64,000 nucleotides of DNA from Roseicitreum antarcticum (GTDB lineage Bacteria; Pseudomonadota; Alphaproteobacteria; Rhodobacterales; Rhodobacteraceae): assembly GCF_014681765.1 (NCBI RefSeq), contig NZ_CP061502.1, positions 248,001 through 312,000 on the forward strand, given 5' to 3'. The notes under the pieces are model-generated. The model did not search any database. It was given only the letters and a program-made list of their open reading frames with translations, and was not told the DNA's origin. The translations under genes and the position numbers were made by a program. Shown here piece by piece: positions 8,418-17,698 of this stretch. Position 1 is the stretch's first letter, and each line of letters starts with the position of its first letter.

Positions 8418-9932
8418 ATGACATCCGCTCCCCTGATCGAGCTTCGCAACATATCGAAGCGATTTGGTGGCGTGCGCGCGCTGGACGACGTGTCGCTCTC
8501 ACTTGACCCTGCCCGTATTCACTGCCTTGCCGGGGAAAACGGGTCTGGGAAATCGACCCTCATCAAGATCGTATCGGGTGTCTATCAGCCCGATGAAGGC
8601 GAGATCCTGATCGACGGCAAACCCGTATCGCGGCTTGATCCCGCGAGGTCCATCGGGCACGGCGTGCAGGTGATCTATCAGGATTTCTCGCTGTTTCCCA
8701 CGCTGACCGTGGTCGAGAACCTTGTCCTCAACACCTTCTTGCGTGAGGGCCGCAGTCGCATCGATTGGCGCCGGGCGCGTCGCATGGGCCGCGAGGTGTT
8801 GGAACGGCTGGACGTGAAGCTGGATCTGGGCGCCACCGTTGAAAGCCTTCCCGCGGCCGGACGGCAGATCGTTGCCATTGCGCGCGCCATGCTGGCGGAT
8901 GCGCGGTTGATCGTCATGGATGAGCCGACGACCACGCTGACCGGGCACGAGGTTGAACGGCTTTTCCGGATCGTGCGCGATTTGCAGGCTGATGGTATTG
9001 CGACCCTCTTTGTCAGCCACAAGATGCGGGAAATGCTGGAGATTTCCGAAAACCTGACAGTTCTACGGAATGGCAAGAAGGTTGTCGAAGGGCCGATTGC
9101 GGATTTCAATGAACGCGCCATTACCCGGGCGATGACTGGCCGTGACCTGCATCAGAGCCGATTCACCGCGCCAGATGTGAAGGGCAGGACGCCACGTCTG
9201 GAATTGCGCAACGTGTCTGTCGGGGAAAAGGCGCGCGAGATTAACCTGTCTTTGATGCCGGGCGAAATCGTGGGCCTTTCCGGGCTGATCGGCGCGGGAC
9301 GCAAGGCGATCGCCCAGGCGATTTTTGGCCTGCGGCGGGACATGACCGGCGAGATGCGCGTTGACGGGCGTCTTGTTGCGCCAAAGTCGGTGCCCGAGGC
9401 CATCGCCGCCGGCATCGCCTATGTTCCGGAAGACCGCCTGTCCGAGGGGCTTTTCCTGACACGGTCGATCCGGGACAACGCCATCGTATCTTCGCTCGAA
9501 CGTTTCGCGCCCTACCTATGGCTTGACGGTGCGAAATCCGCCACCGAGACGCGGAAGATGTTTGCCGAAATGGCGATATCGGCGCCTGGCATCGACGTGC
9601 CGGTGGGCACTCTGTCGGGTGGCAACGCGCAGCGCGTCATGATCGGACGCTGGCTGATGACCGATGCGCGCGTGCTCATCATGAACGGCCCTACCGTCGG
9701 CGTTGACGTGGGATCCAAGGAACAGATCCACGGCATCATTCAGGATCTGACCCGGAAGGCCGACCTCGCGGTCCTGATGATTTCGGACGACATGCCGGAG
9801 CTGGCCGCCAACTGCAACCGCGTGCTGTGCATGAGTGAGGGACGCATCCTGAGCGAAATGTCCGGCGATGCGTTGACCGAAGAGGCGCTTGACGCTGCGC
9901 TCGTTCGCGCAAAACAGGGAGAACCCGCATGA
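8418..9932 (+). CDS. Sugar ABC transporter ATP-binding protein (RbsA/MglA type, two ABC modules)
   Basis: A 504-residue double ATPase. The first module has Walker [10 protein letters not shown] and Walker [12 protein letters not shown]. Its signature position reads [15 protein letters not shown], which is degenerate as is usual for module one of this family. The second module has a degenerate Walker A ([15 protein letters not shown]) and the signature [15 protein letters not shown]; its Walker B position reads [13 protein letters not shown], in which the normal Glu is replaced. It overlaps the first permease by four bases (ATGA). It energises uptake of the sugar bound by the preceding SBP. 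Confidence 0.93.
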   Translation: MTSAPLIELRNISKRFGGVRALDDVSLSLDPARIHCLAGENGSGKSTLIKIVSGVYQPDEGEILIDGKPVSRLDPARSIGHGVQVIYQDFSLFPTLTVVENLVLNTFLREGRSRIDWRRARRMGREVLERLDVKLDLGATVESLPAAGRQIVAIARAMLADARLIVMDEPTTTLTGHEVERLFRIVRDLQADGIATLFVSHKMREMLEISENLTVLRNGKKVVEGPIADFNERAITRAMTGRDLHQSRFTAPDVKGRTPRLELRNVSVGEKAREINLSLMPGEIVGLSGLIGAGRKAIAQAIFGLRRDMTGEMRVDGRLVAPKSVPEAIAAGIAYVPEDRLSEGLFLTRSIRDNAIVSSLERFAPYLWLDGAKSATETRKMFAEMAISAPGIDVPVGTLSGGNAQRVMIGRWLMTDARVLIMNGPTVGVDVGSKEQIHGIIQDLTRKADLAVLMISDDMPELAANCNRVLCMSEGRILSEMSGDALTEEALDAALVRAKQGEPA

Positions 9933-10906
9933 CGTTTCTGCGCAGTTCCGATGCGATCATCATGGCCATCCTTGCGATCGCGATGGTGGTGATCGGCTTG
10001 ATCAACCCGGCCTTCTGGCAGATGTCCAATCTGTTCAGCCTGCTGAAATCCAACGTGGTGATCGGGATCATGGCTCTTGGTGTGCTGTTGGTGATGATTT
10101 CCGGCGGCATTGATGTGTCCTTTACCGCCTTTGCCGTTGCCGGGATGTATCTGGTGGTGAAGGTGATGGTGGCGCTGGATTACAACGGTCTTGTGCTGCC
10201 GCTCTTGTCGGCGACGCTGATCGGCGGCCTCTTGGGGTTGATGAACGCAGGGATCATTCACCGCTTTTCGATGATACCTCTGATCGTCACGCTGGGCACG
10301 GCCTCGGTGGTGCGCGGCCTGGTGCTGGGACTTGTGGGCACCTCCAACGTAAATATCAACAATATGCCGACCGCCCTGATCGAGTTCGGTCAGACCAATC
10401 TGCTTGTTCTGGAACGGGCCAATGGCTCTACCTATGGCCTCACGGCGATGATCGCGATCTACCTGGGGCTGGCGTTGGCGCTGCATCTGGTGCTGAACTA
10501 CACGATGATCGGAAGGTCGGTCTATGCCTATGGCGCAGATCCTGAAGCGGCAAAGCGCGTGGGTTTTTCCACAAAGCGGACGATGATCTTTGTCTATGCG
10601 ACCGCAGGCGCGTTGGCGGGGTTTTCGGGATTGCTTCATTCCTCGATGATCTGGCTCGCCAATCCTCGGGATTTCGTTGGGCTGGAACTGGATGTGATTG
10701 CTGCCGTGGTGCTGGGGGGCGCGTCGATCTTTGGTGGGCGCGGCACGGTGCTGGGCACTGTGCTGGGGGTGTTCATCCTGGTGATGATCCAGAATTCGCT
10801 GATCCTGATGGGCATCGACACAACCTGGCAGCGGGTGGTCGTCGGCGCCATGCTGATCGTCGCGGTGACGATGACCGCGTTGCGCGATCAGCGTAAGCTG
10901 GTTTGA
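9929..10906 (+). CDS. Sugar ABC transporter permease 1 (RbsC type)
   Basis: A 325-residue inner-membrane protein of the BPD_transp_2 family with about eight to ten hydrophobic segments. The conserved stretch [17 protein letters not shown] is the family hallmark, and the cytoplasmic coupling region reads [18 protein letters not shown]. It overlaps the ATPase through ATGA and has AGGGAG upstream. With the next gene it should form a heterodimeric channel. Confidence 0.92.
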   Translation: MTFLRSSDAIIMAILAIAMVVIGLINPAFWQMSNLFSLLKSNVVIGIMALGVLLVMISGGIDVSFTAFAVAGMYLVVKVMVALDYNGLVLPLLSATLIGGLLGLMNAGIIHRFSMIPLIVTLGTASVVRGLVLGLVGTSNVNINNMPTALIEFGQTNLLVLERANGSTYGLTAMIAIYLGLALALHLVLNYTMIGRSVYAYGADPEAAKRVGFSTKRTMIFVYATAGALAGFSGLLHSSMIWLANPRDFVGLELDVIAAVVLGGASIFGGRGTVLGTVLGVFILVMIQNSLILMGIDTTWQRVVVGAMLIVAVTMTALRDQRKLV

Positions 10907-10916
10907 GGGGGGGAAC

Positions 10917-11939
10917 ATGACAAGCCAAACCGATCCAAGGGCGCAGCGCCCCTTTCTGACGCGGATGCTGTCGGATGAAACCACGCGCACGAACCTGTTG
11001 CTGGCGGTCGTCTGCCTGTTGGTGCTGGTGCTGATGACCGCCATGCGGCCGACGATGTTCATGTCGTCCTATAATTTTGAGTCCATGGCGTTCTTCATGC
11101 CTGAACTGGGCATTCTGTCGATTGCCATGATGATCGCCATGCTGACAGGGGGCATTGACCTTTCGATTGTCGGCGTTGCCAACCTTGCCGGGGTCACGGC
11201 TGGCACTCTTTTTGGCATGATGGCGGGGGAGGGCGGCACCGCCGTGCTGGGCCTGGGGCCTGTGGCGCTCGGCGTGTGTGCGGCGCTGATCGTGGGGCTG
11301 CTTGCCGGTTTGCTGAACGGGTTTCTGATTTCAGTGCTGAAGATCACGCCCATTCTGGCCACGCTTGGCACGGGGCAGGTGTTTATCGGAATCTGCCTGG
11401 TGCTGACGGGGGGGCCTGCAATCGTGGGGTTCCCGGGCGGCTGGAACGGCATCGGCAACGGCAAGCTGCTTGGCGTACCGCTGCCGCTGATCTTGTTCGG
11501 CGTCGTTTGCCTCGTGCTGTCGCTGCTGCTGACGCGCACCTCTTTCGGGCTGCGCCTGAAGATGATCGGCACCAATCCAAAGGCCGCAGTCTATTCCGGC
11601 CTGCGCCGGGGTCAGATGATCATCTATTCCTATATGTTGACGGGTGCGCTGGCGGCCATGGCGGGCATTTTGCTGTCTGCACGGATCAATGCGGCAAAGT
11701 CCGATTACGGCGGGTCCTACCTGTTGCAGGCCGTGCTGATCGCAGTTCTGGGCGGCACCAACCCAGCCGGGGGCCGTGGCAATGTGATCGGGGTGGCGCT
11801 TGCGCTCATTTCGCTGACGCTCTTGTCTTCGGGGTTTCAGATGATGCGCATTTCCAACCACCTGATTGATTTCGTATGGGGGGCTTTCTTGATCGCGGTG
11901 ATCGCCCTCAACTCCTGGCGCAGATGGAAGGGATCCTGA
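10917..11939 (+). CDS. Sugar ABC transporter permease 2 (RbsC type)
   Basis: A 340-residue homologous permease with the hallmark SIAMMIAMLTGGIDLS and the coupling motif GTNPKAAVYSGLRRGQMI. The gap to permease 1 is ten bases and is nearly all purine (GAGGGGGGGAAC), which supplies the ribosome site. Two different permeases paired with a double ATPase is the arrangement of AI-2, rhamnose and related importers. Confidence 0.92.
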   Translation: MTSQTDPRAQRPFLTRMLSDETTRTNLLLAVVCLLVLVLMTAMRPTMFMSSYNFESMAFFMPELGILSIAMMIAMLTGGIDLSIVGVANLAGVTAGTLFGMMAGEGGTAVLGLGPVALGVCAALIVGLLAGLLNGFLISVLKITPILATLGTGQVFIGICLVLTGGPAIVGFPGGWNGIGNGKLLGVPLPLILFGVVCLVLSLLLTRTSFGLRLKMIGTNPKAAVYSGLRRGQMIIYSYMLTGALAAMAGILLSARINAAKSDYGGSYLLQAVLIAVLGGTNPAGGRGNVIGVALALISLTLLSSGFQMMRISNHLIDFVWGAFLIAVIALNSWRRWKGS

Positions 11940-11940
11940 C

Positions 11941-13041
11941 ATGACCGTTATCATTCCTCTGACCCGGGCCCATTTCGGGCCTGCCCGGACCGAGCTTGCG
12001 CGCCGTGATGATGTCACGGTCACGGGATGGCGCACCGCGCTTGGGATCGAGATGCTGGAAATCATGACGCCGCGCGGACGGGTCGAGTTGTTGCCTTACC
12101 TGGGCCAGATGTTGTGGGACGCCACGTTTGATGGCGTACGACTGACGATGCACAGCGCCTTTGCCGAACCACGTCCCGCCCAGAGTATTGTCGACACCTA
12201 TGGCTGCCTCGCTTATCACAGCGGCCTGCTGCGCAACGGTTGCCCGGGGCCGCAAGATGACCATCCGCTGCACGGCGAAATGGCCTGCGCTGCCATGGAT
12301 AGTGCCTGGCTGGAAATCGGCACCGATGCTGACGGCGGTTTTGTGCGGCTGGGCGGGCAGGTGGATTTCATCCGGGGCTTTGGCCCGCATTATCGTGCGA
12401 TGCCCAGCATCACGTTGCGCGACGGCAGCCTGATCGAGATGGCGATGGCCGTGGAAAACCGCTCCGGTCTGGCGATGGAGCTGATGTATATGTGCCACGT
12501 CAACTTTGCCTTTGTGACGGATGGGCGCATCCATCAGATGGCACCGTTCACGCCGGAACGTACACGGGTGCGCCGCGACGTGCCCGCCCACGTTCAGCCG
12601 ACGCCAGCCTATCGCAGCTTTATCGACCGGCTGGCCGTTGATCCGACCGAGAGTGCGCGGCTTGACCAGCCCGATCTGTGGAACCCCGAGCAGGTTCTGT
12701 ACGTCGAGCAGCCCGGCACTGACCACACAGGCGAGAGCCATGCCTTGCTGGAGCGTCCCGAAGGCGACGGCTTTGTGATGTCCTGGCGACCAGAGCAGTT
12801 TTCGCATCTTGCGCGCTGGATACTCAAGGGGGAAGATGCATCGGTGGCGGCCTTTGCGCTGCCCGCTACCTGCGAACCGGAAGGCTATACGGCGGAAAAG
12901 GCCAAGGGCAACGTCCGCAGCCTTGCACCCGGCGAAACCGCGCGTTTTGCCACCCGCTTCGGATATACGACGCAGATTGAGACCGCCGAATTGGCCAAGA
13001 ACATCTCTGCGTTTGGCGAAAAGGAAAAGACCCATGTCTGA
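11941..13041 (+). CDS. DUF4432 family aldose-1-epimerase-like protein
   Basis: A 366-residue protein resembling DUF4432, a galactose-mutarotase-like beta-sandwich family often found beside sugar transport genes. Segments such as PYLGQMLWDATFDG and PLHGEMAC with conserved His residues fit a carbohydrate-binding cleft. No signal peptide is present. It starts two bases after the permease stop codon and overlaps the kinase gene by eight bases, so it is translated as part of this operon. A mutarotase role on the imported aldose is the simplest inference; direct biochemical proof for the family is thin. Confidence 0.82.
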   Translation: MTVIIPLTRAHFGPARTELARRDDVTVTGWRTALGIEMLEIMTPRGRVELLPYLGQMLWDATFDGVRLTMHSAFAEPRPAQSIVDTYGCLAYHSGLLRNGCPGPQDDHPLHGEMACAAMDSAWLEIGTDADGGFVRLGGQVDFIRGFGPHYRAMPSITLRDGSLIEMAMAVENRSGLAMELMYMCHVNFAFVTDGRIHQMAPFTPERTRVRRDVPAHVQPTPAYRSFIDRLAVDPTESARLDQPDLWNPEQVLYVEQPGTDHTGESHALLERPEGDGFVMSWRPEQFSHLARWILKGEDASVAAFALPATCEPEGYTAEKAKGNVRSLAPGETARFATRFGYTTQIETAELAKNISAFGEKEKTHV

Positions 13042-13972
13042 CACCAACCGGATTGCCGTTGTCGGTTCCAACATGATGGACCTGATCACCTATATTGACC
13101 GGATGCCCGGACGTGGCGAAACGCTGGAGGCGCCTGACTTCGCAATGGGATTTGGCGGCAAGGGTGCCAATCAGGCGGTTGCAGCCGCGCGGCTTGGTTC
13201 TTCGGTGTCCATGGTTACCTGTGTGGGTGATGATGCCTTTGGCCCGCAGGTCCGCCAGAACCTTGAAACAAACGGGATCGACACGCGCCATGTCCGCATT
13301 GTTGGGGGCGCGGCATCGGGCGTTGCACCGATCTTTGTCGAACCGGATGGTGAAAACGCGATCTTGATCGTCAAGGGTGCCAATAGCGCGCTTGCACCCG
13401 CCGATATTGATGCCGCTGCGGACACTTTGCGGCAGGCCTCGGCGATCTTGCTGCAACTCGAAGTGGAACTGGAGACTGTCTATCATGCTGTGGCTTTTGG
13501 CGCGCGTGAAGGGATCCCCACCATCCTCAACCCCGCGCCCGCCCGGCGGGATCTGGATGTTGGTCGGCTGGCGGGTCTGGACTGGTTTTGCCCGAACGAA
13601 AGCGAGCTTGCGCTGCTGTCCGGTCTTCCGACCGCCACCGATGCAGAAGTGGTCGAGGCTGCGCGCAGCCTGATCGCAGGCGGCATCCGCAACGTGGTGG
13701 TTACCCTCGGTGGGCGCGGCGCGCGGCTGATTACCGCGACAACGGTGCAAGAGATCGCGCCGGTGGCTGTCACCCCGGTCGATACAACCGGGGCAGGGGA
13801 TGCTTTTATCGGCAGTTTTGCCCATTTCTGTGGCGCTGGCTTGGAGCCTGCGAAGGCGCTGATCCAGGCAGCGCGCTATGCTGCCCTGTCGATCACCCGA
13901 CGTGGTACCCAGTCGAGCTATGCCAACGCAGAAGAGTTCGCAGATTTCACCGCCCGGCAATTGAACGTCTGA
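13034..13972 (+). CDS. PfkB-family sugar kinase (ribokinase/deoxyribokinase-like)
   Basis: A 312-residue cytoplasmic kinase. Both PfkB signatures are present: GGKGANQAVAAARLG near the N-terminus and the catalytic DTTGAGDAFIGSFA near the C-terminus, with the base Asp in the latter. The ATG at 13034 overlaps DUF4432. Because deoC follows directly, the kinase probably makes deoxyribose 5-phosphate from imported deoxyribose. A ribokinase activity cannot be excluded by sequence alone. Confidence 0.9.
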   Translation: MSDTNRIAVVGSNMMDLITYIDRMPGRGETLEAPDFAMGFGGKGANQAVAAARLGSSVSMVTCVGDDAFGPQVRQNLETNGIDTRHVRIVGGAASGVAPIFVEPDGENAILIVKGANSALAPADIDAAADTLRQASAILLQLEVELETVYHAVAFGAREGIPTILNPAPARRDLDVGRLAGLDWFCPNESELALLSGLPTATDAEVVEAARSLIAGGIRNVVVTLGGRGARLITATTVQEIAPVAVTPVDTTGAGDAFIGSFAHFCGAGLEPAKALIQAARYAALSITRRGTQSSYANAEEFADFTARQLNV

Positions 13973-14058
13973 GACGCATAACCTGTCCCTCAGCGGGTGT
14001 ACCGCCCGGGGAAAGAATGGATTTGCCTTGTATCGGCCCCGACCGAGGAGACACGCGA

Positions 14059-15078
14059 ATGACAACAAGAACGGAAATCAAGACCGGCACACAGGGCGCG
14101 CTTATCCCGGCGCCTGCCCCGCATCAGAGCCACGCGCGCAATGGCGGCATGCCGCTCGATACGGCAATGTTTGAAAGTCACCGCGTGAATCGCGCGGCCG
14201 CCGAACGGCGCTGCGCCACGCTGGCGGGGCGGCGCAGCGTCAAGAAGGTGTATCAGGCCGCTTGGCTCGTCAATGCGATCCGCTGCGTCGATCTGACCAC
14301 GCTTGCAGGGGATGACACGCGCGACCGCGTGCAACGGCTGTGCGCCAAGGCACGCAATCCGCTGGCACGCCACATTGTCGAAGGGCTGGGACTGGCGGCG
14401 TCGGATGTGCAGGTGGGGGCCGTCTGCGTTTATCCCACCATGGTGCCCCATGCCGTCGCGGCGCTGGAGGGTTCGGGGATTCCGGTGGCCAGCGTGGCAA
14501 CCGGCTTTCCGGCGGGGCTGATGCCGCTGTCGCTGCGGCTAGAGGAAATCCGCTGGGCAGTGGCGCAGGGCGCGCAGGAAATCGACATCGTCATCAGCCG
14601 CGAACTGGCGCTTACCCGGAACTGGCAGGCGCTTTATGATGAATTGGCCGCCATGCGCGCCGCCTGCGGCGAGGCCCATATGAAGGCGATCCTTGCGACG
14701 GGAGAGCTTGAGACACTCAGCAACGTCTATGCCGCGTCGATGGTGGCGATGCAGGCGGGCGCGGATTTCATCAAGACCTCTACCGGCAAGGAAAACGTGA
14801 ATGCGACCCTGCCTGTCAGCCTGACCATGGTGCGGGCACTGCGGGATTACGGCATGGCGACGGGTCACCGCGTTGGCTTCAAACCCGCGGGCGGCATGAA
14901 ACAGGCCAAAGAGGCGATCGGCTGGCTGGTTTTGATGAAAGAGGAACTGGGCCGCGACTGGCTGAACCCGGATCTTTTCCGCTTTGGTGCCAGCTCCATG
15001 CTGGGCGATATCGAACGCCAGCTCGAACATCATGTGACCGGGCGCTATGCCGGGCCGAACCGCCACGCTCTTGCCTGA
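14059..15078 (+). CDS. deoC: Deoxyribose-phosphate aldolase
   Basis: A 339-residue class I aldolase that splits 2-deoxyribose 5-phosphate into acetaldehyde and glyceraldehyde 3-phosphate. The Schiff-base Lys is in DFIKTSTGKENVNAT (about Lys239), and the second active-site Lys is in VGFKPAGGM (about Lys275). It is about 80 residues longer than E. coli DeoC because of an N-terminal extension, which is seen in the longer DeoC class. The 86-base gap before it is the widest inside the operon. The next gene, an aldehyde dehydrogenase, can remove the acetaldehyde. Confidence 0.95.
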   Translation: MTTRTEIKTGTQGALIPAPAPHQSHARNGGMPLDTAMFESHRVNRAAAERRCATLAGRRSVKKVYQAAWLVNAIRCVDLTTLAGDDTRDRVQRLCAKARNPLARHIVEGLGLAASDVQVGAVCVYPTMVPHAVAALEGSGIPVASVATGFPAGLMPLSLRLEEIRWAVAQGAQEIDIVISRELALTRNWQALYDELAAMRAACGEAHMKAILATGELETLSNVYAASMVAMQAGADFIKTSTGKENVNATLPVSLTMVRALRDYGMATGHRVGFKPAGGMKQAKEAIGWLVLMKEELGRDWLNPDLFRFGASSMLGDIERQLEHHVTGRYAGPNRHALA

Positions 15079-15090
15079 GGAGAGAAGACC

Positions 15091-17454
15091 ATGACACTCG
15101 ACCAGATTCTCACGTCCATGGACTATGGCCCTGCGCCTGAGGACACCGCCGAGGCGCAGGCCTGGCTGGACGGCCATGCGGGCGGCTTTGGCCATTTCAT
15201 CAACGGTAAATTTACCGATCCTGGAACCATGTTCGATGTGTGCGACCCGGCGCGGGAAAAGGTGCTGGCCCGTGTCACGCAAGGCACGGTTGCGGATGTG
15301 GATCGCGCTGTCGCCGCCGCGCGCGCGGCGCAGCCGGGTTGGGCGAAACTTTCGGGGCATGCCCGTGCCCGCCACCTCTATGCGCTGGCCCGCCACATCC
15401 AGCAACATGCGCGGCTTTTGGCAGTGATCGAAAGCCTCGACAGTGGCAAGCCGATCCGCGAAAGCCGCGATATCGATATCCCGCTTGTGGCGCGCCACTT
15501 CTATCATCACGCAGGCTGGGCCGAGATTTTGAAAGATGAGCTGCCGGGGCATACGGCGCATGGGGTCTGCGGGCAGATCATCCCGTGGAACTTTCCGCTG
15601 CTGATGATGGCGTGGAAGATCGCGCCGGCACTGGCGGCGGGAAATACCGTAGTGCTGAAACCTGCGGAATACACGCCCCTCACCGCCCTCGCCTTTGCCG
15701 AGATTGTCGTTGAATGCGGCCTGCCGAAAGGCGTCGTGAACATCGTCACGGGTGACTGGGAAACCGGCGCGGCCATCGTGGCCCATGACGGCATCGACAA
15801 ATTGGCCTTTACCGGCTCGACCGATGTCGGGCGGCTGATCCGGCGCCAGTCGGCGGGATCGGGCAAGGCGCTGACCCTGGAATTGGGGGGTAAATCGCCC
15901 TTCATCGTTTTCGACGACGCCGATCTTGATGCGGCGGTCGAAGGGGTGGTGGATGCAATCTGGTTCAATCAGGGGCAGGTCTGTTGTGCAGGCTCGCGCA
16001 TTCTGGTGGCTGAATCGGTTGCACCCCGGTTCGAGACGCTGCTGCGCGCCCGCATGACCACGTTGCGCACGGGCGACCCGCTCGACAAGAATACGGATGT
16101 GGGGGCCATCGTGCACCCCTCGCAGTTGGCCCGCATCCGCGCGCTCGTCGCCGAAGGTCAGGCCGAAGGGGCCGTGGTTCATCAGAGCGATGCGCCGTCG
16201 CAGGGGTGCTTCTTTCCCCCGACGCTGGTCACCGGCGTTCAGCCCGCAAGCGTCCTTTCCACCGAAGAGATCTTCGGCCCGGTGGTCACGCTGACCACCT
16301 TCCGCACGCCCAGCGATGCGCTGGCGCTGGCCAACAACACGCGCTACGGGCTTGCGGCCAGCATCTGGTCCGAAAATGTGAACCTTTGTCTGGACATCGC
16401 GGGCAAGGTCAATGCCGGGATCGTCTGGATCAACTGCACCAATATCTTTGATGCGGGCGCGGGTTTCGGCGGCTACCGTGAAAGCGGATTTGGCCGCGAG
16501 GGGGGCCGCGAAGGGATGCGTGCCTATCTGCGCGATCCTGCACTGGCACCGAAAAAGGGCAAGGGCACCACGCCTGCCCCGCTGCTCACAGGCCCTGGTG
16601 CGGCCATGGCGTCAAGCGGGATCGACCGCACCGCGAAGCTTTATGTCGGCGGCAAGCAGGCGCGCCCGGATTCGGGGTACAGCTATCAGGTTTTAGGTCC
16701 AAAGGGTCCGGTCGGGCTGGCCGGGCTGGGCAACCGCAAGGATATCCGCAATGCGGTTGAGGCCGCGACCAAAGCATCGGGCTGGGGCGGGGTGACTGGT
16801 CACAACCGCGCGCAGATTCTGTATTACATCGGCGAGAACCTATCGGCCCGGGCTCAGGAATTCACCGCCCGGCTTGAAAGCTTCGGGATTGCGCGCAAGG
16901 CCGCCGACGCCGAGGTCGAAACCGCCGTTGAGCGGTGTTTCTGGTATGCCGCGCAGGCGGACAAGTTCGACGGAGCGGTGCATTCGACTAAAAGCGATTT
17001 CGTGACACTGGCCCTGAACGAGGCTGTGGGCGTCATGGGTCTTGTCTGCCCGACGGCGCAGCCGCTTCTGGGGGCGGTGTCGCTGATGATGCCCGCCATC
17101 GCCATGGGCAACCGCGTGGTTCTTGTTCCCAGCCAGACACATCCGCTGGCGGCGTGTGATCTGTACCAGGTGCTTGAAACCTCTGACTTGCCGGGCGGGG
17201 TCGTCAATATCGTGACCGGCCCACGGGATACCCTCGCCGAGGTGTTGGCGGCCCATGACGGTGTGGACGGTTTGTGGTATTTTGGTGCGGCAGCGGGTTG
17301 CTCTGCCGTCGAAACGCAGAGCGCGGGAAACATCAAGCAGACCTGGGCCGAAGCGGACGATGCCCGCGACTGGATGAGCCGTGCCGGACAGGGGCGGCTT
17401 TTCCTTGAAAAGGCGACGCAGGTGAAAAATATCTGGGTGCCATACGGCGCCTAG
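15091..17454 (+). CDS. Two-module aldehyde dehydrogenase linked to deoC
   Basis: A 787-residue protein. Residues 1-490 form a complete aldehyde dehydrogenase with the catalytic Cys in FNQGQVCCAG (about Cys298), the general base Glu in LELGGKSP (about Glu264) and the cofactor-binding region IPWNFPLLMMAWK. Residues 510-787 repeat an aldehyde dehydrogenase N-terminal half that ends without a catalytic Cys domain, so the second module is structural or degenerate. The long form beside deoC is, as far as I recall, common in alphaproteobacteria. It should oxidise the acetaldehyde made by DeoC. The 12-base gap and AGGAGAGA ribosome site place it in the same transcript. Confidence 0.9.
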   Translation: MTLDQILTSMDYGPAPEDTAEAQAWLDGHAGGFGHFINGKFTDPGTMFDVCDPAREKVLARVTQGTVADVDRAVAAARAAQPGWAKLSGHARARHLYALARHIQQHARLLAVIESLDSGKPIRESRDIDIPLVARHFYHHAGWAEILKDELPGHTAHGVCGQIIPWNFPLLMMAWKIAPALAAGNTVVLKPAEYTPLTALAFAEIVVECGLPKGVVNIVTGDWETGAAIVAHDGIDKLAFTGSTDVGRLIRRQSAGSGKALTLELGGKSPFIVFDDADLDAAVEGVVDAIWFNQGQVCCAGSRILVAESVAPRFETLLRARMTTLRTGDPLDKNTDVGAIVHPSQLARIRALVAEGQAEGAVVHQSDAPSQGCFFPPTLVTGVQPASVLSTEEIFGPVVTLTTFRTPSDALALANNTRYGLAASIWSENVNLCLDIAGKVNAGIVWINCTNIFDAGAGFGGYRESGFGREGGREGMRAYLRDPALAPKKGKGTTPAPLLTGPGAAMASSGIDRTAKLYVGGKQARPDSGYSYQVLGPKGPVGLAGLGNRKDIRNAVEAATKASGWGGVTGHNRAQILYYIGENLSARAQEFTARLESFGIARKAADAEVETAVERCFWYAAQADKFDGAVHSTKSDFVTLALNEAVGVMGLVCPTAQPLLGAVSLMMPAIAMGNRVVLVPSQTHPLAACDLYQVLETSDLPGGVVNIVTGPRDTLAEVLAAHDGVDGLWYFGAAAGCSAVETQSAGNIKQTWAEADDARDWMSRAGQGRLFLEKATQVKNIWVPYGA

Positions 17455-17472
17455 ACGATGCGATTGTTGTCA

Positions 17473-17496
17473 GGCCCCGGCGCGTTGTCCGGGGCC
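17473..17496 (+). terminator. Stem-loop ending the deoxyribose-type operon
   Basis: GGCCCCGG and CCGGGGCC pair across an eight-base loop 18 bases after the aldehyde dehydrogenase stop codon. A T-rich stretch (GTTCTTTGCCGTTTTC) follows at a short distance. The rest of the gap to 17698 holds no gene I can support. It also lies downstream of the convergent minus-strand ATPase gene and may serve both sides. Confidence 0.55.
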
Positions 17497-17698
17497 GGGG
17501 GTTCTTTGCCGTTTTCGCACAGTTCCGCTGCGGGGAAATCGCAATCGACCATTCGGAAAGTTGGCGTGTGGCAATCGCATGGCGTCCGACAGGCCCCCAT
17601 GCATTTGTTGTCAGTGCGCGGGCGCAGCATCGGCCCCAACGCGCTGGAAACTGCGGTGGGGTTTCGTCGTTTAAGCCGCGAAATCCCTCATGCGTGGT

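Noticed and set aside
16560-17454. Frameshift or fused pseudogene in the aldehyde dehydrogenase
   Set aside because: The second module is in one open frame and long forms beside deoC are, as far as I recall, common, so it is an architecture and not an error.
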